From the NCBI GenBank assembly GCA_013398295.1, contig VZSF01009129.1:611118-675117 (forward strand): 64,000 nt of DNA. The letters are read 5' to 3'. The position numbers were made by a program, and so were the translations under genes. The DNA is from Chionis minor (taxonomy: Eukaryota > Chordata > Aves > Charadriiformes > Chionididae). Numbering within the stretch: the stretch's first letter is position 1; every line of letters begins with the position of its first letter. Below are positions 36,801-46,700 of this stretch, piece after piece. The notes below the pieces were generated by a model, which was not told where the DNA came from, ran no database searches, and saw only the letters and a list, made by a program, of their open reading frames with translations.

Positions 36801-39800
36801 ACATGAGGCTGTCAGCCTCTGAGCTGCGGCCATGGGATTTCACCAGCTCCCCGACAGGCGTGGGGCTGGCAGGGGTGACCGGGCTGTGCCATGGCAGTGG
36901 AGCAAGCTGGTGGCTGGCTCATGCATTTCAGCAAAGCCCATGGCCTGGGGAGACTCTCTGTGAAGGTGGCGGGGGACAGCACATTTGCAGGGGGAGGGAC
37001 TGAGCAGCTCTGCTCTGCAGGACACCGCAGCTTTTGGGTGCTGGCAGGTGCCAGCGGGGGTACCCAAGGCAGTGGGACACAAGTGGGTTTCCACAGATGG
37101 AGCTGCATTAATGGCTACAAAGGCGAAGATGCTCTCTGGAGCGCAGGGACCGGCTCCTCTGTCTCACCAGGGGGTGCCATTGCCATGGCAAATTTGCTTG
37201 CAGCGCTAACTCCTGTCAGGCACCATTAATCTCTCGCTGTCAACAGCTTATGATTTAAACACTCTCCCCCTTTCCCCACCTGCTCCTCCAGCTCCATCCT
37301 GAATGCTTTGAAGTCTTTATCAGGAGCCAAGCGTGAGGGGGAGGGAAGAAGCAGTGCATGTGGCAGGAGCATGGGAGAAGCCTTTATCTGCTGGTTACAA
37401 AAGGGGGTGGGGATGGGTGGAGGGACAGACTGGCAGGGAGGAGGGAAGAGGAATGGGATTATTGCAGGGCCCAAGACTCATGGGCAGCTCCTCTCTCTCT
37501 GCAGAGCACCAAGGAACTGCCAGCTCTTGGTCGTAGCTGGGCCATACTCCTTGCAAGCATATATTCCCCCTGAAGCTCCCAAGCGTCCTCTGTCTCCATC
37601 TCAACATGGCCTTGGGACTGCCTGGAACAAAGGATTAGCAGCCCCTGCCCCAGCTTGCTTTTACCCGCAGTTTTCAGCACTTTCACCCACATTTTCTCCT
37701 CTGGTTACCTTTTGTCCCCTGAGATCAGTTCTTCTCTCCCCCACCAGAGGCACACTTGGCCTGTCCTCCTCCTTTTCCCCAGGGCAGGCCAGATCCCCAG
37801 GCATCCTCTTCCAGGTCTGGGCTGTCATGTAGCCGTGTCAGTGGGTCTGTCAGCAGCTGCTGCAGGCAGCCTGTGACACATCATGCTGTAGGACATACCA
37901 GACCTCTCTGGCCCCCAGCTCAACAGTCCCATCACACACCGGAGCCTCTTGGGTGGGGGCATGAGAGCTGCTTTGCAGTGACAGGGCAAGAAATGTTCTC
38001 TGGCCTCTGAGGCAGGTGCTGCTCTACTTGCCTTGAAATACTTGTCCAGGACTTCGCTGTAGTTGCTGCCCTTGGAAAACCAGCCGTCTGGGATAATCTC
38101 GGCTTCCAGCCACTGGATGACACGGCGACGAAGCTCATCTCTGTCTGACTGGTAGCAGACAACTGTCACGGGAGTAGGCGTGGCAGGAGAAAGAGCAGGG
38201 ACAAGAGAAATAAAGTTGGCAGAGAGACGACTGGAAAGAAAAACCAGCCAGCCAGCCCTGATGGCCATTTGCAGGCCCCTTCTTCCTTGCATATGCAACA
38301 CGACCAGATCAGAGCAGAGGTGCCATGTGCTGAACAGCGGATGGGCTGTGGGTGACACCATGTGGCAAGGCCAGAAAACGACAGTCCTCCCAACCCCTTT
38401 CTGCCTGTCCCCGAAGCTTGTGAAAGAGCAACCCGGGGCTGAGTCATCTTGGTGTGAAGTCTGAGGGTGGAAGGCGACTGACAGTGTCCCCAGGCTTCCC
38501 CATGCCATGCAGAACAGGCATTAGCCCTGAAGTACCAAAACCTCCGTCCTCTGCAACTGAACAAGCCTTTCCACCACACTCTCCCCAGGACATAATTGGG
38601 GCCTAACATCTCAGGAGATTTCATTTCTTCAAAGCCCTGACTCGCCCAACCCGACTGGAAATGAGAGGGGGTCAAGTTGGGCTTGTTTGCAGTGCTCTCT
38701 AGAGTCGCAAGTTTCTCTAGGTGGGTATCACCTTGTGCGCTAATACTGAACTATGTATTTCGAAGCAAAACTGAAAGCCTAGATCTTCTGGCTTCAGTGA
38801 GTTGTCACACCTGCCCAGAGGCCAATGGAACCAGAAGGAGAATCAGCGTGCATTTGCGTTGCTTACACACACTAAGGATCTCCTTCTGAATCCAGTGACT
38901 ACAATCACAACCAGACGGACAGTTTCTGCATGTTTAATTTCAAACTTCTTTGAAACTACTTTGAGGTGGTGGTCGTGCCCAGAACATGGTCCTTTCCCTT
39001 AAGTTTGTACTTGTCTTTGCTTTCATCTATCCTAGGAAACTGAAGTTGACCATTATACAGCTCCAGCACGTAGACGCCATGGATGGCAAAAGGACTGCCT
39101 GATGAAGCACAGGCCATGGCCCCAAAATCCATAGTCTAAGTACACAAGGCAATGCATCAGCAGGGAACCCAGGCACAGGGAATCAAAAAGACTTGTTGGC
39201 TGATGGGAGAGATGGTTGAGCTACATCTCCTGACTCCCCAGACAATGCCCCATTCACTACATAGTGCTATCTCTGCGCTCATCAGTTAATCACCCCTGAA
39301 GCAAAGTCTCCTTTCAAAAGAGCAATCTTGGAGTTGGGGACAACAGCTCCACAGTTATTGTGTCTTAGCTCCCAATGAACTATGCAAAAGAATGTCTCTT
39401 CCCTCACTCTGGGTGATGAACACAGCTTGTGTCCCCAGGAGAAAACTGGGTTTCATGGCACCTTGTACGGGCTCAGAGTCCCTGAGACATCCCAGTACAG
39501 CGAAGAGCCCAGGAGACGTATGAGCTCTGAAAGGTTACTCAGAAGTAAAGAGCCGGGCAATCGTATTTCAGCTGATTTACCATCTTGGACTACAACAGCC
39601 AGTGCAAAGCTATCACTTTCACCCAGAGCTGTTCAATTCCCCCAGCAAACCCTCCTCCCCACCTCTCTTCCCAAATACATACAGAGGCCCCAGCCATGCA
39701 AAGAGATGGCTTCTCACCTGGACTCGCAGCTGGATTCTCAGACTTCTTCTCTGTTAATGCAAAGACAGAAGAGGGTATTTCTGACACACCATGAAGCAAT

Positions 39801-42795
39801 ACACATTTCTTCCCACCCTGGGTACTGCTTGGGCAAGAGCAGAATAAGCTGGGAGCCTTTGGAAACATGAGGGCCACACGTATGATTAAGGGACTGGAAC
39901 ATACGTCACTCGAGGGGAGGCTGACGACTGTTTAACCCGGAGAAGGCTCAGGGGTGATACCATCAATGTTTATGAATCTGATGGAAGGGAATGAAGAAGA
40001 TTGACAGAGACTCTTCTCTATAGTGTCCATTGACAGGGCACGAGGCAACGGGCACATATTTAAACACAGAAAATTCCACCTGGACATAAGGAACTTTTTT
40101 ACTGTGAGGCTGGCTGAACACTGGAATAGGTTGGCTAAAGAGGTTGTGGAGTCTCCATCCTTGGAGATGCTCAAAACCCTGGACTGGACACAGTCCTGGG
40201 CAACCTGTTCTAGGTGATCCTGCTTGAGCAAGGGGGTCGGACTAGATGACCTCAGGAAAGGAGCTCCCTTCCTACCTCAATGATCCTGTGGTTCTGAGTT
40301 ACTTCTCAGCAATGGGCTACACGTGGTTCTGACAGAGGTTTCACTCAAGCAGCAAAGGAGGTCAGGCAGTTTGGGCCTTTTATTTATGCTATTTGTCCCT
40401 TGACACCTGTTCACTCTTTTCACAGAGGCTCCTCTCATTCAGGAGAAATGGGTGTGTGCAAGGCTGGGACCCAAGGTGTGGGGGTGAGTTAAACGGCCCC
40501 ACCATTGAGGCGAAATCCTTGCTCCTGAAGTCTTGAGGACCCTCATGAACTTGGATGGTAGTATGGGCTTTGGGGGGTTTATCCTGAGAGTCTGACCTTT
40601 CCTCAGCAGGTAGCCCGGCTGAATTAACGAGCTGGAAGAGAGGCAGGCAGGAGCAAGAAGTTGCCTTGCCCTCCTAAATGCTCCCATCAACCCAGAGAGA
40701 CAATAGCTTCAAGATCTCGCCACAGCCAAGGTGTCAGGGCCTTGAGTACACTAATGAGGGTCTTAATTGGCCCCGTCAACTTCACCTAGGGCCTCCATCC
40801 ACACTCCCTACCCATCAGCCTGTTTCAGCTGACGCCTCGGCCCCTAGTCCTTGCCTGGGACTATGTTGCAGGTAGGCCTGTCTCCAGGTCTATTGCAAGC
40901 ATTTCTGTACCTGCCATAGATCCTGTTGATCTAGGCCCTGAGCTGGTGACTCTCTTCCCACCTGTATCTCAGACTGCTATAGACTGCACCACTATGGACT
41001 CATCTGGCAATTGCAGGCCTGTGCCTGATCCTGGACCTGATCCTGAGTTGGTTTCATGGCTCAGCGTCTGGCATACTTCATCACCACAAACTTGCCTCGT
41101 GATTGGGACTCTTGGCTGAACATGGTTGCTTTTCCCAGGCTCACCCCGTCAGACCGCTCAGCAACTGTGGGACAGAGTCCTGGCTGGCGAGATGTCTGCC
41201 CTGCCTTGTTATCACGCTTGGCTCCCAGCTCTCCCTCCCTTAGAGGGCAGCCGGCCCTCATCACTCCCTGACACAGCGTTACCTTTACAGTGGCCATCGT
41301 AATCCACCTGGATCTTGGAGCCCGTGAGGCAGGCATCACGGTGCAGCTCACAGTGGTTCAGGTACGTCTTGCCATTGCTACCGCACACAGGCCTCTTATG
41401 AGGTTTGCATTTCTGTGAGAGAGCCAGAGAAGACAGCATTTTACCCGCCTCTTTGGGACAGCTAGAGGGAAGTAGGCGACTCCCTGCATCAGCCCGGCTC
41501 GAGAGAAGCTCTTGGAACAGCCCCCTTGGCCCAAAAGGTGTTTGAAGCAGGCTGAACCCACCCATCACCATCCCAGAAAAACCTGCACACAGACGTTTGT
41601 AGATGTGCGTTCAAAGGTTTCCCACTATCCCAGCCTCTGTCACCACCACCAAAGAAGCCTTCCTGAAAGCAGAGCCCAGCAGAGAAATCAGTGTCCAGCA
41701 TAAATACTGAGCATAATCCTGCAACTGCTGCTCTGTACGCCATGGATGTGCTGGCCCGGAGGCGTTTCTATGAATCCCTTCTGTGCACCTCTGCTTGCTC
41801 AGCCTTGTTACATCTCTTTGTAGAATCTGCTCCACCTTTCTGCAACTGAATGCAGAATAAGCCACCAGCCACGAGCAAACAGCACAGCACAGCCCACAGC
41901 AGAAGGAGAGTTCACCAGTGCCACTGTTCAGGCTGCAGGCTTCTTTTTTTGTGTCCCTTTCGGTGTGGCCAAGCCTACCCAGAGTGACAGACTCTCTTCC
42001 TGCAAACAGGGCATTTCACTCTCCAGTGCCCAGGCTGGTGCATGAGAGCTGCAGGCTCTGAGGGAAGTGGGAACAAAGAGCCACATGCTCATTCCCAGGA
42101 GCCAGGCAGGAATGGTTTGAAAGCACAGGGCAGAGCGGAGTAGGGACACACTGTGTCTCTACAGCTGGGAAAGGCTCTTCTAATCATCTCCGGCTCCCTG
42201 CTGGATGGAGCTATTCATCCTCACAGCATTCTACCACAATTATTTCCATTTTACAAAAGCTGATTTTTAGTAGGGTGCTTGTAACCTCCTCAAGCAAAAT
42301 GCCAGCAAGGGCAGGCCATCTTGGAGCTCGCAGACCACTCCCTATAGTGCCTTCCAAAGCCAGCTGCCTATCAATACCCTACTGGGCTTTCCCAACAAAA
42401 GACCTCCAGCCAAGTCTCCTGTGCATGTAAAGACCCTAGGCAGTTGTGCGAGCAGCACAGCTGCAAGCCCCAGACAATATCTACCCTACAGGGCTCTTCC
42501 CCTACACTGCACTGGGAAAGGCCCTGCTGTTTGAAGAGCCACTGTGAAGTTGCAGCTGGTCCAAAACAGCCATAGCTTCATCCCATCATGGGATCCTTCC
42601 AGCAACCAAAACCCAGCTGGGGCGGGGGGAATGTGTGTATGTGTGTGTGTGACGCCCATCCCAGATGCAGAACCCGTGCCACCCTCCTACCTCAATGCAG
42701 AGGCAAGTTGGTTCTCCCTTCTCTGTCACTGCACACTCCCGCCCAGCTCCGCAGAAAACATTGGCACAGATCTTGGATTTGCTCCTTGGCTCTTC
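30796..42795 (-). CDS. FSTL1: FSTL1, follistatin-like protein 1 (start-codon exon not found)
   Basis: Nine exons, 885 nt in total, code for 294 residues and a stop and join in phase at every junction. The start-codon exon is missing, so about 20 residues of signal peptide are absent; the family is about 308 residues long. FSTL1 is a secreted glycoprotein of the SPARC/follistatin group. It is known to bind BMP4 and other TGF-beta ligands and cell-surface partners, and acts in lung, heart and skeletal development. The order is an N-terminal follistatin half ([13 protein letters not shown]), a Kazal half ([20 protein letters not shown]), a linker microexon, an EF-hand pair that probably binds little calcium, a VWC-like module ([18 protein letters not shown]) and a charged tail. 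N-glycosylation sequons NYS, NET and NIT are present. Intron 38031-35203 uses a GC donor. Confidence 0.97.
31099..31196 (-). CDS. FSTL1: FSTL1 exon: charged C-terminal segment
   Basis: This 98-nt exon has acceptor tttgcag and donor GTTGGT. It encodes [20 protein letters not shown] and [12 protein letters not shown]. The second part is a short amphipathic helix candidate. The first part is longer than the mammalian sequence I recall. Confidence 0.96.
31197..32881 (-). other. FSTL1: FSTL1 intron before the C-terminal exon
   Basis: A 1685-bp GT-AG intron. I see nothing else in it. Confidence 0.85.
32882..32992 (-). CDS. FSTL1: FSTL1 exon: VWC-like module
   Basis: This 111-nt exon has acceptor tctccag and donor GTCCGT. 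It encodes [20 protein letters not shown] and [16 protein letters not shown], seven closely spaced cysteines forming the von Willebrand factor C-like part. A (CT)n tract on the transcribed sense lies 30 nt upstream of its acceptor. Confidence 0.97.
32993..34212 (-). other. FSTL1: FSTL1 intron upstream of the VWC exon
   Basis: A 1220-bp GT-AG intron holding the dinucleotide repeat at 33023-33041 near its 3' end and nothing else recognised. Confidence 0.85.
33023..33041. repeat. (GA)n microsatellite near an FSTL1 acceptor
   Basis: About nine GA units on the + strand, so (CU)n in the FSTL1 pre-mRNA, 31 nt upstream of the exon starting at 32992. It adds pyrimidines just ahead of the splice acceptor and could bind PTB-type splicing factors (inference). 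Confidence 0.9.
34213..34325 (-). CDS. FSTL1: FSTL1 exon: EF-hand region 2
   Basis: This 113-nt exon has acceptor tttcag and donor GTAGGA. It encodes [37 protein letters not shown] and the first base of the next lysine. [14 protein letters not shown] is the second EF-hand loop, with W where a glycine would be expected. Confidence 0.97.
34326..35083 (-). other. FSTL1: FSTL1 intron between the EF-hand exons
   Basis: A 758-bp GT-AG intron with no recognised feature. Confidence 0.85.
35084..35202 (-). CDS. FSTL1: FSTL1 exon: EF-hand region 1
   Basis: This 119-nt exon has acceptor ccctacag and donor GTGGGC. It encodes [39 protein letters not shown] and a split arginine. [12 protein letters not shown] is the EF-hand-like loop. 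Two sequons, NET and NIT, lie just after it. Confidence 0.97.
35321..35442 (-). repeat. MIR-like ancient SINE, antisense
   Basis: The + strand reads like reversed MIR: gaagctcagagaaaagcaac, then a degenerate 'acttacccaagactagcag', 'aactgggagacaggatccta' and 'ctcaccaataagcgacactgcctct'. The succession of parts matches the usual order, with high divergence. Confidence 0.5.
35900..35965 (+). repeat. MIR-like ancient SINE core
   Basis: Contains gctgtgtgacttggggcagg followed by tcacttgtctcc, matching the MIR core 'gctgtgtgaccttgggcaagtcactt'. Confidence 0.55.
38032..38162 (-). CDS. FSTL1: FSTL1 exon: start of the EF-hand (EC) module, GC donor
   Basis: This 131-nt exon encodes [40 protein letters not shown] and YFK. 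It includes the NYS glycosylation sequon. The donor reads AAG followed by GCAAGT (38031-38026), a GC donor of the standard form. The nearest GT, 4 nt further, would shift the frame. Confidence 0.96.
38163..39717 (-). other. FSTL1: FSTL1 intron downstream of the microexon
   Basis: A 1555-bp GT-AG intron with one MIR-like relic at 39215-39280. Confidence 0.85.
39215..39280 (-). repeat. MIR-like ancient SINE, antisense end
   Basis: The + strand reads tctcctgactccccagacaa and then a degenerate 'tgccccattcactacatagtgctatctct', which resembles the reversed 5' end of MIR-type SINEs. Confidence 0.4.
39718..39750 (-). CDS. FSTL1: FSTL1 33-nt microexon (linker)
   Basis: A 33-nt exon (2 + 30 + 1 bases) between acceptor ttaacag and donor GTGAGA. 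With the split codons on either side it reads [12 protein letters not shown], matching in length and frame the E-K-K-S...S-P-V linker known from other FSTL1 proteins. Without it the frame would stay open, because 33 is divisible by three, so skipping would yield an 11-residue deletion. The middle (SENPAA) differs from the mammalian residues I recall. Confidence 0.92.
39751..41282 (-). other. FSTL1: FSTL1 intron upstream of the microexon
   Basis: A 1532-bp GT-AG intron. A CR1 copy (39869-40297) begins 118 bp from the microexon, on the opposite strand. Confidence 0.85.
39869..40297 (+). mobile_element. CR1 LINE 3' fragment
   Basis: Short 5'-truncated CR1. It begins with a version of 'gccatgaagatgattaaggg', carries the ORF2 end ([37 protein letters not shown]) and ends in the tail ggtcggactagatgacctca and a degenerate tcctgtggttctga. 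An internal part is missing compared with the copy at 4895. It lies antisense to FSTL1 within its intron. Confidence 0.9.
41283..41412 (-). CDS. FSTL1: FSTL1 exon: Kazal half
   Basis: This 130-nt exon has acceptor tctcacag and donor GTAACG. It encodes the Kazal-type part: [20 protein letters not shown] and [20 protein letters not shown] followed by HCK. The first residue is lysine where I recall glutamine in the human protein. Confidence 0.97.
42213..42275 (-). repeat. Possible MIR-like relic
   Basis: The + strand has tcctcacagcattctaccac followed by attatttccattttacaaaa, resembling the reversed MIR 3' end 'cctcacaac...ttattatccccattttacag'. Only weak support. Confidence 0.35.
42632..42651. 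repeat. (GT)n microsatellite
   Basis: About ten GT units with one interruption, on the + strand, in the intron just past the FSTL1 donor at 42690. Confidence 0.9.
42691..42795 (-). CDS. FSTL1: FSTL1 exon: N-terminal follistatin half
   Basis: This 105-nt exon in frame 0 has acceptor cttgcag and donor GTAGGA. It encodes [20 protein letters not shown] and [15 protein letters not shown], with five cysteines of the follistatin N-terminal EGF-like half. The preceding exon must end on a complete codon, probably the last residue(s) of the signal-peptide region. Confidence 0.97.
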
Positions 42796-43674
42796 CTGCA
42801 AGATACAGTAAAAGACACAAAATACATCAAGTTACTAGGAAGAGCAGCAACACAGCTTCAAAAAATAACACATTTAACTTCTAGACCAAAGAGCACCAAG
42901 GCGGTAAGGCACAGATCACAAACAAGAGAGACATAACAATAGATGGACAGCTCAGACAATAATCAGGAGTAGACACAAGAGCTAGAGCTACAGCCTCAGC
43001 AACAGAGGGCTTCCTTGAGGTCATTCCCGGGAAATCACCTAGGAGAACTGGAGCAAACATGAGCAAGAGAAAGTCTAACGCAAAAGGCATGAATAATTCA
43101 CTCATGTCAAGGACTGACATCTTCAAAATTTTTTTTCATGGAGGGTAGGGAGCAGAAATGTCTTTGCTTAAGACATTTAAGAAGGTGAACATAATCCTTG
43201 AGAAAGGTGGGACACCAAACAGGCAGAAGAAATCGCCATCAGGCACCAGATAATGCCCCAGTCACAAAAAAATTTCACAAAACTACATGACCCATTATCT
43301 TGCTTTCACTGGTCAAGATTAAGCACATCAAAGGAAGAGAGACTGTCATAGATAATTATACAGCAACCTGCTCACAGAGAAAATTTTTTCCTGGTCCCTG
43401 ACAGCCAGCAGTTGACTTATGCCCTGCAGCACAATTTATACGCTTTACAGTTTTCTCCTAGCCAAAGTCATCACAAGTATTCTTGTTGTTCACTGAACTG
43501 TTGAATCCTTTTTCTTGAGTCCCACCGTGTTCCCAAACTGATGGCATCTAGCAGGGAAGACTTCCAAAGGTTAATCACGTTTTCAATAAAAACATTATTT
43601 ACTTTTATCATTAAACTTTACCGTTTAATGTCTTTTTTTCCTTTGATTTTTAAAATAGAAGACTGTTCCAGGGG

Positions 43675-43745
43675 TTGAGACTTTGAAGACCCTGGTTTAA
43701 TTTCCTGCTTTGTCATTAATTTCCTTTGTGACTCTCATTTCATCT
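43675..43745 (+). repeat. MIR-like, tRNA-derived ancient SINE
   Basis: Reads accctggtttaatttcctgc, which resembles the tRNA B-box 'ggttcaattcc', followed by a 'tgtcattaatttcctttgtgac' version of the MIR core 'gccac...tgtgtgacc'. Confidence 0.45.
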
Positions 43746-46700
43746 CCTATTTTCCACCTGGAAGTATCTGATTCAGGCTAGCCAACTGGCTTCCTCAACA
43801 GTTTTGTATCAGAGACAGAAGATTGAGGAATGTAAAATCATCAGTGGGATAGGTCAATCACATCAGCTGTGACTCTTCTCTCCAATACACAAAGGGTTTT
43901 TTACCTTCTCATCTGAGTATTATTCTTAACCTCTGCTCGTTTGTGGTATCTTTCTACCTCCATCATATATTTTTTAAAAGTAGTGGATCAAAAAGGAGCA
44001 GGATTTGCCTGAGAGCAAAGCATTATTGACACATTTAATAACAAATGCTGAGCACTTTTTTCCTCCTATTACTTCTTTATCCTAATTTGCTTTTTTGTTG
44101 CTGGTGTTTTGCTTTTAAACCACAATTTCACAGTAAGTTTGTCTTTACTGAACAGCCCATAGTAACAGCCAGATCATTTTCCAAATGACTTTGCCCTGGT
44201 CTTCAGAATGCTTTGTTTGCTGACCTACTGCACAGCCATCAAGCTCACAAATGTCTTTTCAAAGATACTTTACAAAGATACTGCATGATACTCACACCCC
44301 CCCACCTTGCATAGTGACAAACACCTTTCCTACTCACTGCAAACACTATCTCACTGCTTATTCTGTAAATAAAAATATAGTATTCAGACACACCAGTCAG
44401 CTCAGAAACATATACCATGTCCCAGGCCTGCTCACCCCACGAAGACAGCCTGTTATCTTCCCTCTACCCCTTCTTCCTCGTTTCAGGTGTGGTTTCTGAG
44501 CTATGAAAGACACTCTGTCCCTTCTGCTGCATCCCCCTGTTCTTAGCTGTCTTCTGGTTGAGGGCTCGGGTGAATGATCTAGGCACTCCTGCGGTGGGAT
44601 GGAGCAACACGAGTGCTTCACCGCACAAAGTTGCCTCACACAACTTAGGGCAGGAAAGGAAAAATAACTCATTTTGCAAAAAGCACAAAGAAAAACCAAA
44701 TTCTCCCAGGCTGGAATCTGGTTACGGCAATCCTCCACCTAAAATGCACTGTAGGCACCTAAGAGCTGACCTATTTAAAGGGTTTCAAACAGCATGCCCA
44801 CTCCTTCACCTAGCCAAAGATCAGAAGAAAAAGAGAGCTAGACATGGCTTTGAACTGCCACCCACCAAGGTCTGTAATCCAGGGGCCTCGCAATAGATGG
44901 CAGTGCTCTGCCTCTCCTTACCCGTGACCAGGCACGACTGCCAGCAGTGAGCTCCCGGCCATGCCCACCGGTGCCAAACCCGGCTCTTGCCTCCTGGGCT
45001 GCGATGGCACTGCTAAAACCGCAGCCGGCCTCGGCAGGTGTCCACAGGGACTGAGCTTGGGTTGCAAGACTCCTCTCCCCTTGCCAGCTTACTGGAAACC
45101 AGGCCTGCGACGTGGCTGTCCTGACCACAGCTCCCTCCCTTTAGTGCTTAAGCCCAGGAGCCATCCCACAGCTCTCCCACTGGGACCTGGGGCAGGGATG
45201 CTGGCAGGGTGACACTGCCAGAACAGCCTCTGAGGACCACCTGCCTCCTGCCAGGCTAGAGAACCACGTTATTCTGATTTTTCTTACTAATCAAAGCACG
45301 ACGATTTGGTGGTTGCTTCTTTGTTGTTTTAAGCTCTCTGAGGCTGGCAGTGGGTCAGAGCTGGTTGCCATATCCCGGGCACAGCTGTCTCCACCCCAGG
45401 ACTTTGCCAAAGAAAGGAATCAAGCTGCTTTGCCTGCCTGCCCTCTCACTCTGGCACAGGGTTTCTCAGACCCAGCTTGCTCATCCTCCCTCCTGGCACC
45501 AGCAGCCATGGCAGGAGCTACCAGGCTGAGTGCTTGCTCCACCTTTAGTGAAAGCAGCTCTCAGCTTCCGCCCAGTTCCCTCAGTGCCACATCCCCACCA
45601 TCTTTGTAAAATGTTCCCCCCCCAAACCATACTTTCTCCACCTTCATCCTACCAACCATAGTCCCTTCTACTTGTATGCCCCCCTCCCAAAACCCCCAAG
45701 ACCCTCACCTCCTTCCTTCACCAGACATCACCTCTCCTACCCTACCATCTACCCCACCCCTGCGCCTGCAACCTGACCCAGCGCAGCTGCTTGCCAGGTC
45801 GAGGTGTGCTCCTCTTCCAGGCGCTGCCTTCACCTCCCGCAAGAGCCACAAAACACCTTCCTCCACCAGCCTGCACACAGGTGAAGTCCGCAGGTGCCAC
45901 CGCTACCGCTCGGTATGGCCGCACAGCTCTAAGGTGGTTCAGGGCCCAACGCAGGCTGGGAGCTCTCTCTAGCGGTTCCCGGCTGCCTTCCCGGCAAATG
46001 CCCGGGTCTCCTGTGAGTAACTGGGAGTGTAACAGATGGTGGCGGATGAAAGGACGAGTACGGTGGGGGTCTGCAAATGATGCTTTATAATCTTCACTCC
46101 TGATTCTCCGGCAACCTCCCAGATGCCACCAGCCAAACTAGTTTCTTGTGACAGATATTCTGATCTTACTTTGCACCTTGTCACGTTTTCTCTTTATAAA
46201 GCTCCATCTGCTGGAGTCATGTGAGTAAGCGGGGCTAGCAGCTGCCACTCCCATATTAAGTAGCTCGTCCTCGAACCTACCACGTAAAAGCTTAAAAATA
46301 TGAACTGCATTTTTTAAATGCAAGCTCACACACACAAAAAAAGACTCCACAGCCTTTCAATGTCATTGCCCTTAAATTAATTTCAGGATTTGGGGGCTGG
46401 AATCATGGTTTTTACACTGCTTCCTCCCTGCGAGCTGCCACTACCTTTTCTGTCACTGTGGGCTTGGGAAGTGTCACTCTTCCCTGTGCACAGCACGCTC
46501 GGGCAGGCGGAAGGGAAAGGGCAGGGAGTCGTTATTAATTGCTGCACGGTGGCACTTACACTGCAAGCCATGACAAGTTCCTCTCTCTTCTGCCTCGGGC
46601 GAGATGCCTGAGGTCTCTCTATCTGGGCAATGCTTTTAATTACTCCTCTGCTGCCCAGAGAGCAAGCGGGAAGGTGTAAAGGCAGCGTGCGTGAGGCCAG

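Larger units (their letters stand above)
35203..38031 (-). other. FSTL1: FSTL1 GC-AG intron
   Basis: A 2829-bp intron with donor GCAAGT and acceptor CAG. It contains two MIR-like relics (35321-35442 and 35900-35965). Confidence 0.85.
41413..42690 (-). other. FSTL1: FSTL1 intron between the two follistatin-module exons
   Basis: A 1278-bp GT-AG intron. It holds a possible MIR relic (42213-42275) and a (GT)n run (42632-42651) about 40 nt from the donor. Confidence 0.85.

Noticed and set aside
37280..37314. Possible cassette exon in the FSTL1 GC-AG intron (reads [11 protein letters not shown] before a good GTGGGG donor)
   Set aside because: The matching acceptor gives 35 nt, which would break the frame between two phase-0 junctions, and no FSTL1 protein has such an insert.
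42881..43126. Hydrophobic minus-strand stretch (FALDFLLLMFAPVLLG) as the FSTL1 signal peptide
   Set aside because: The GT after it leaves one base of a codon, but the follistatin exon begins on a complete codon. It also lies only about 200 bp upstream with no promoter.
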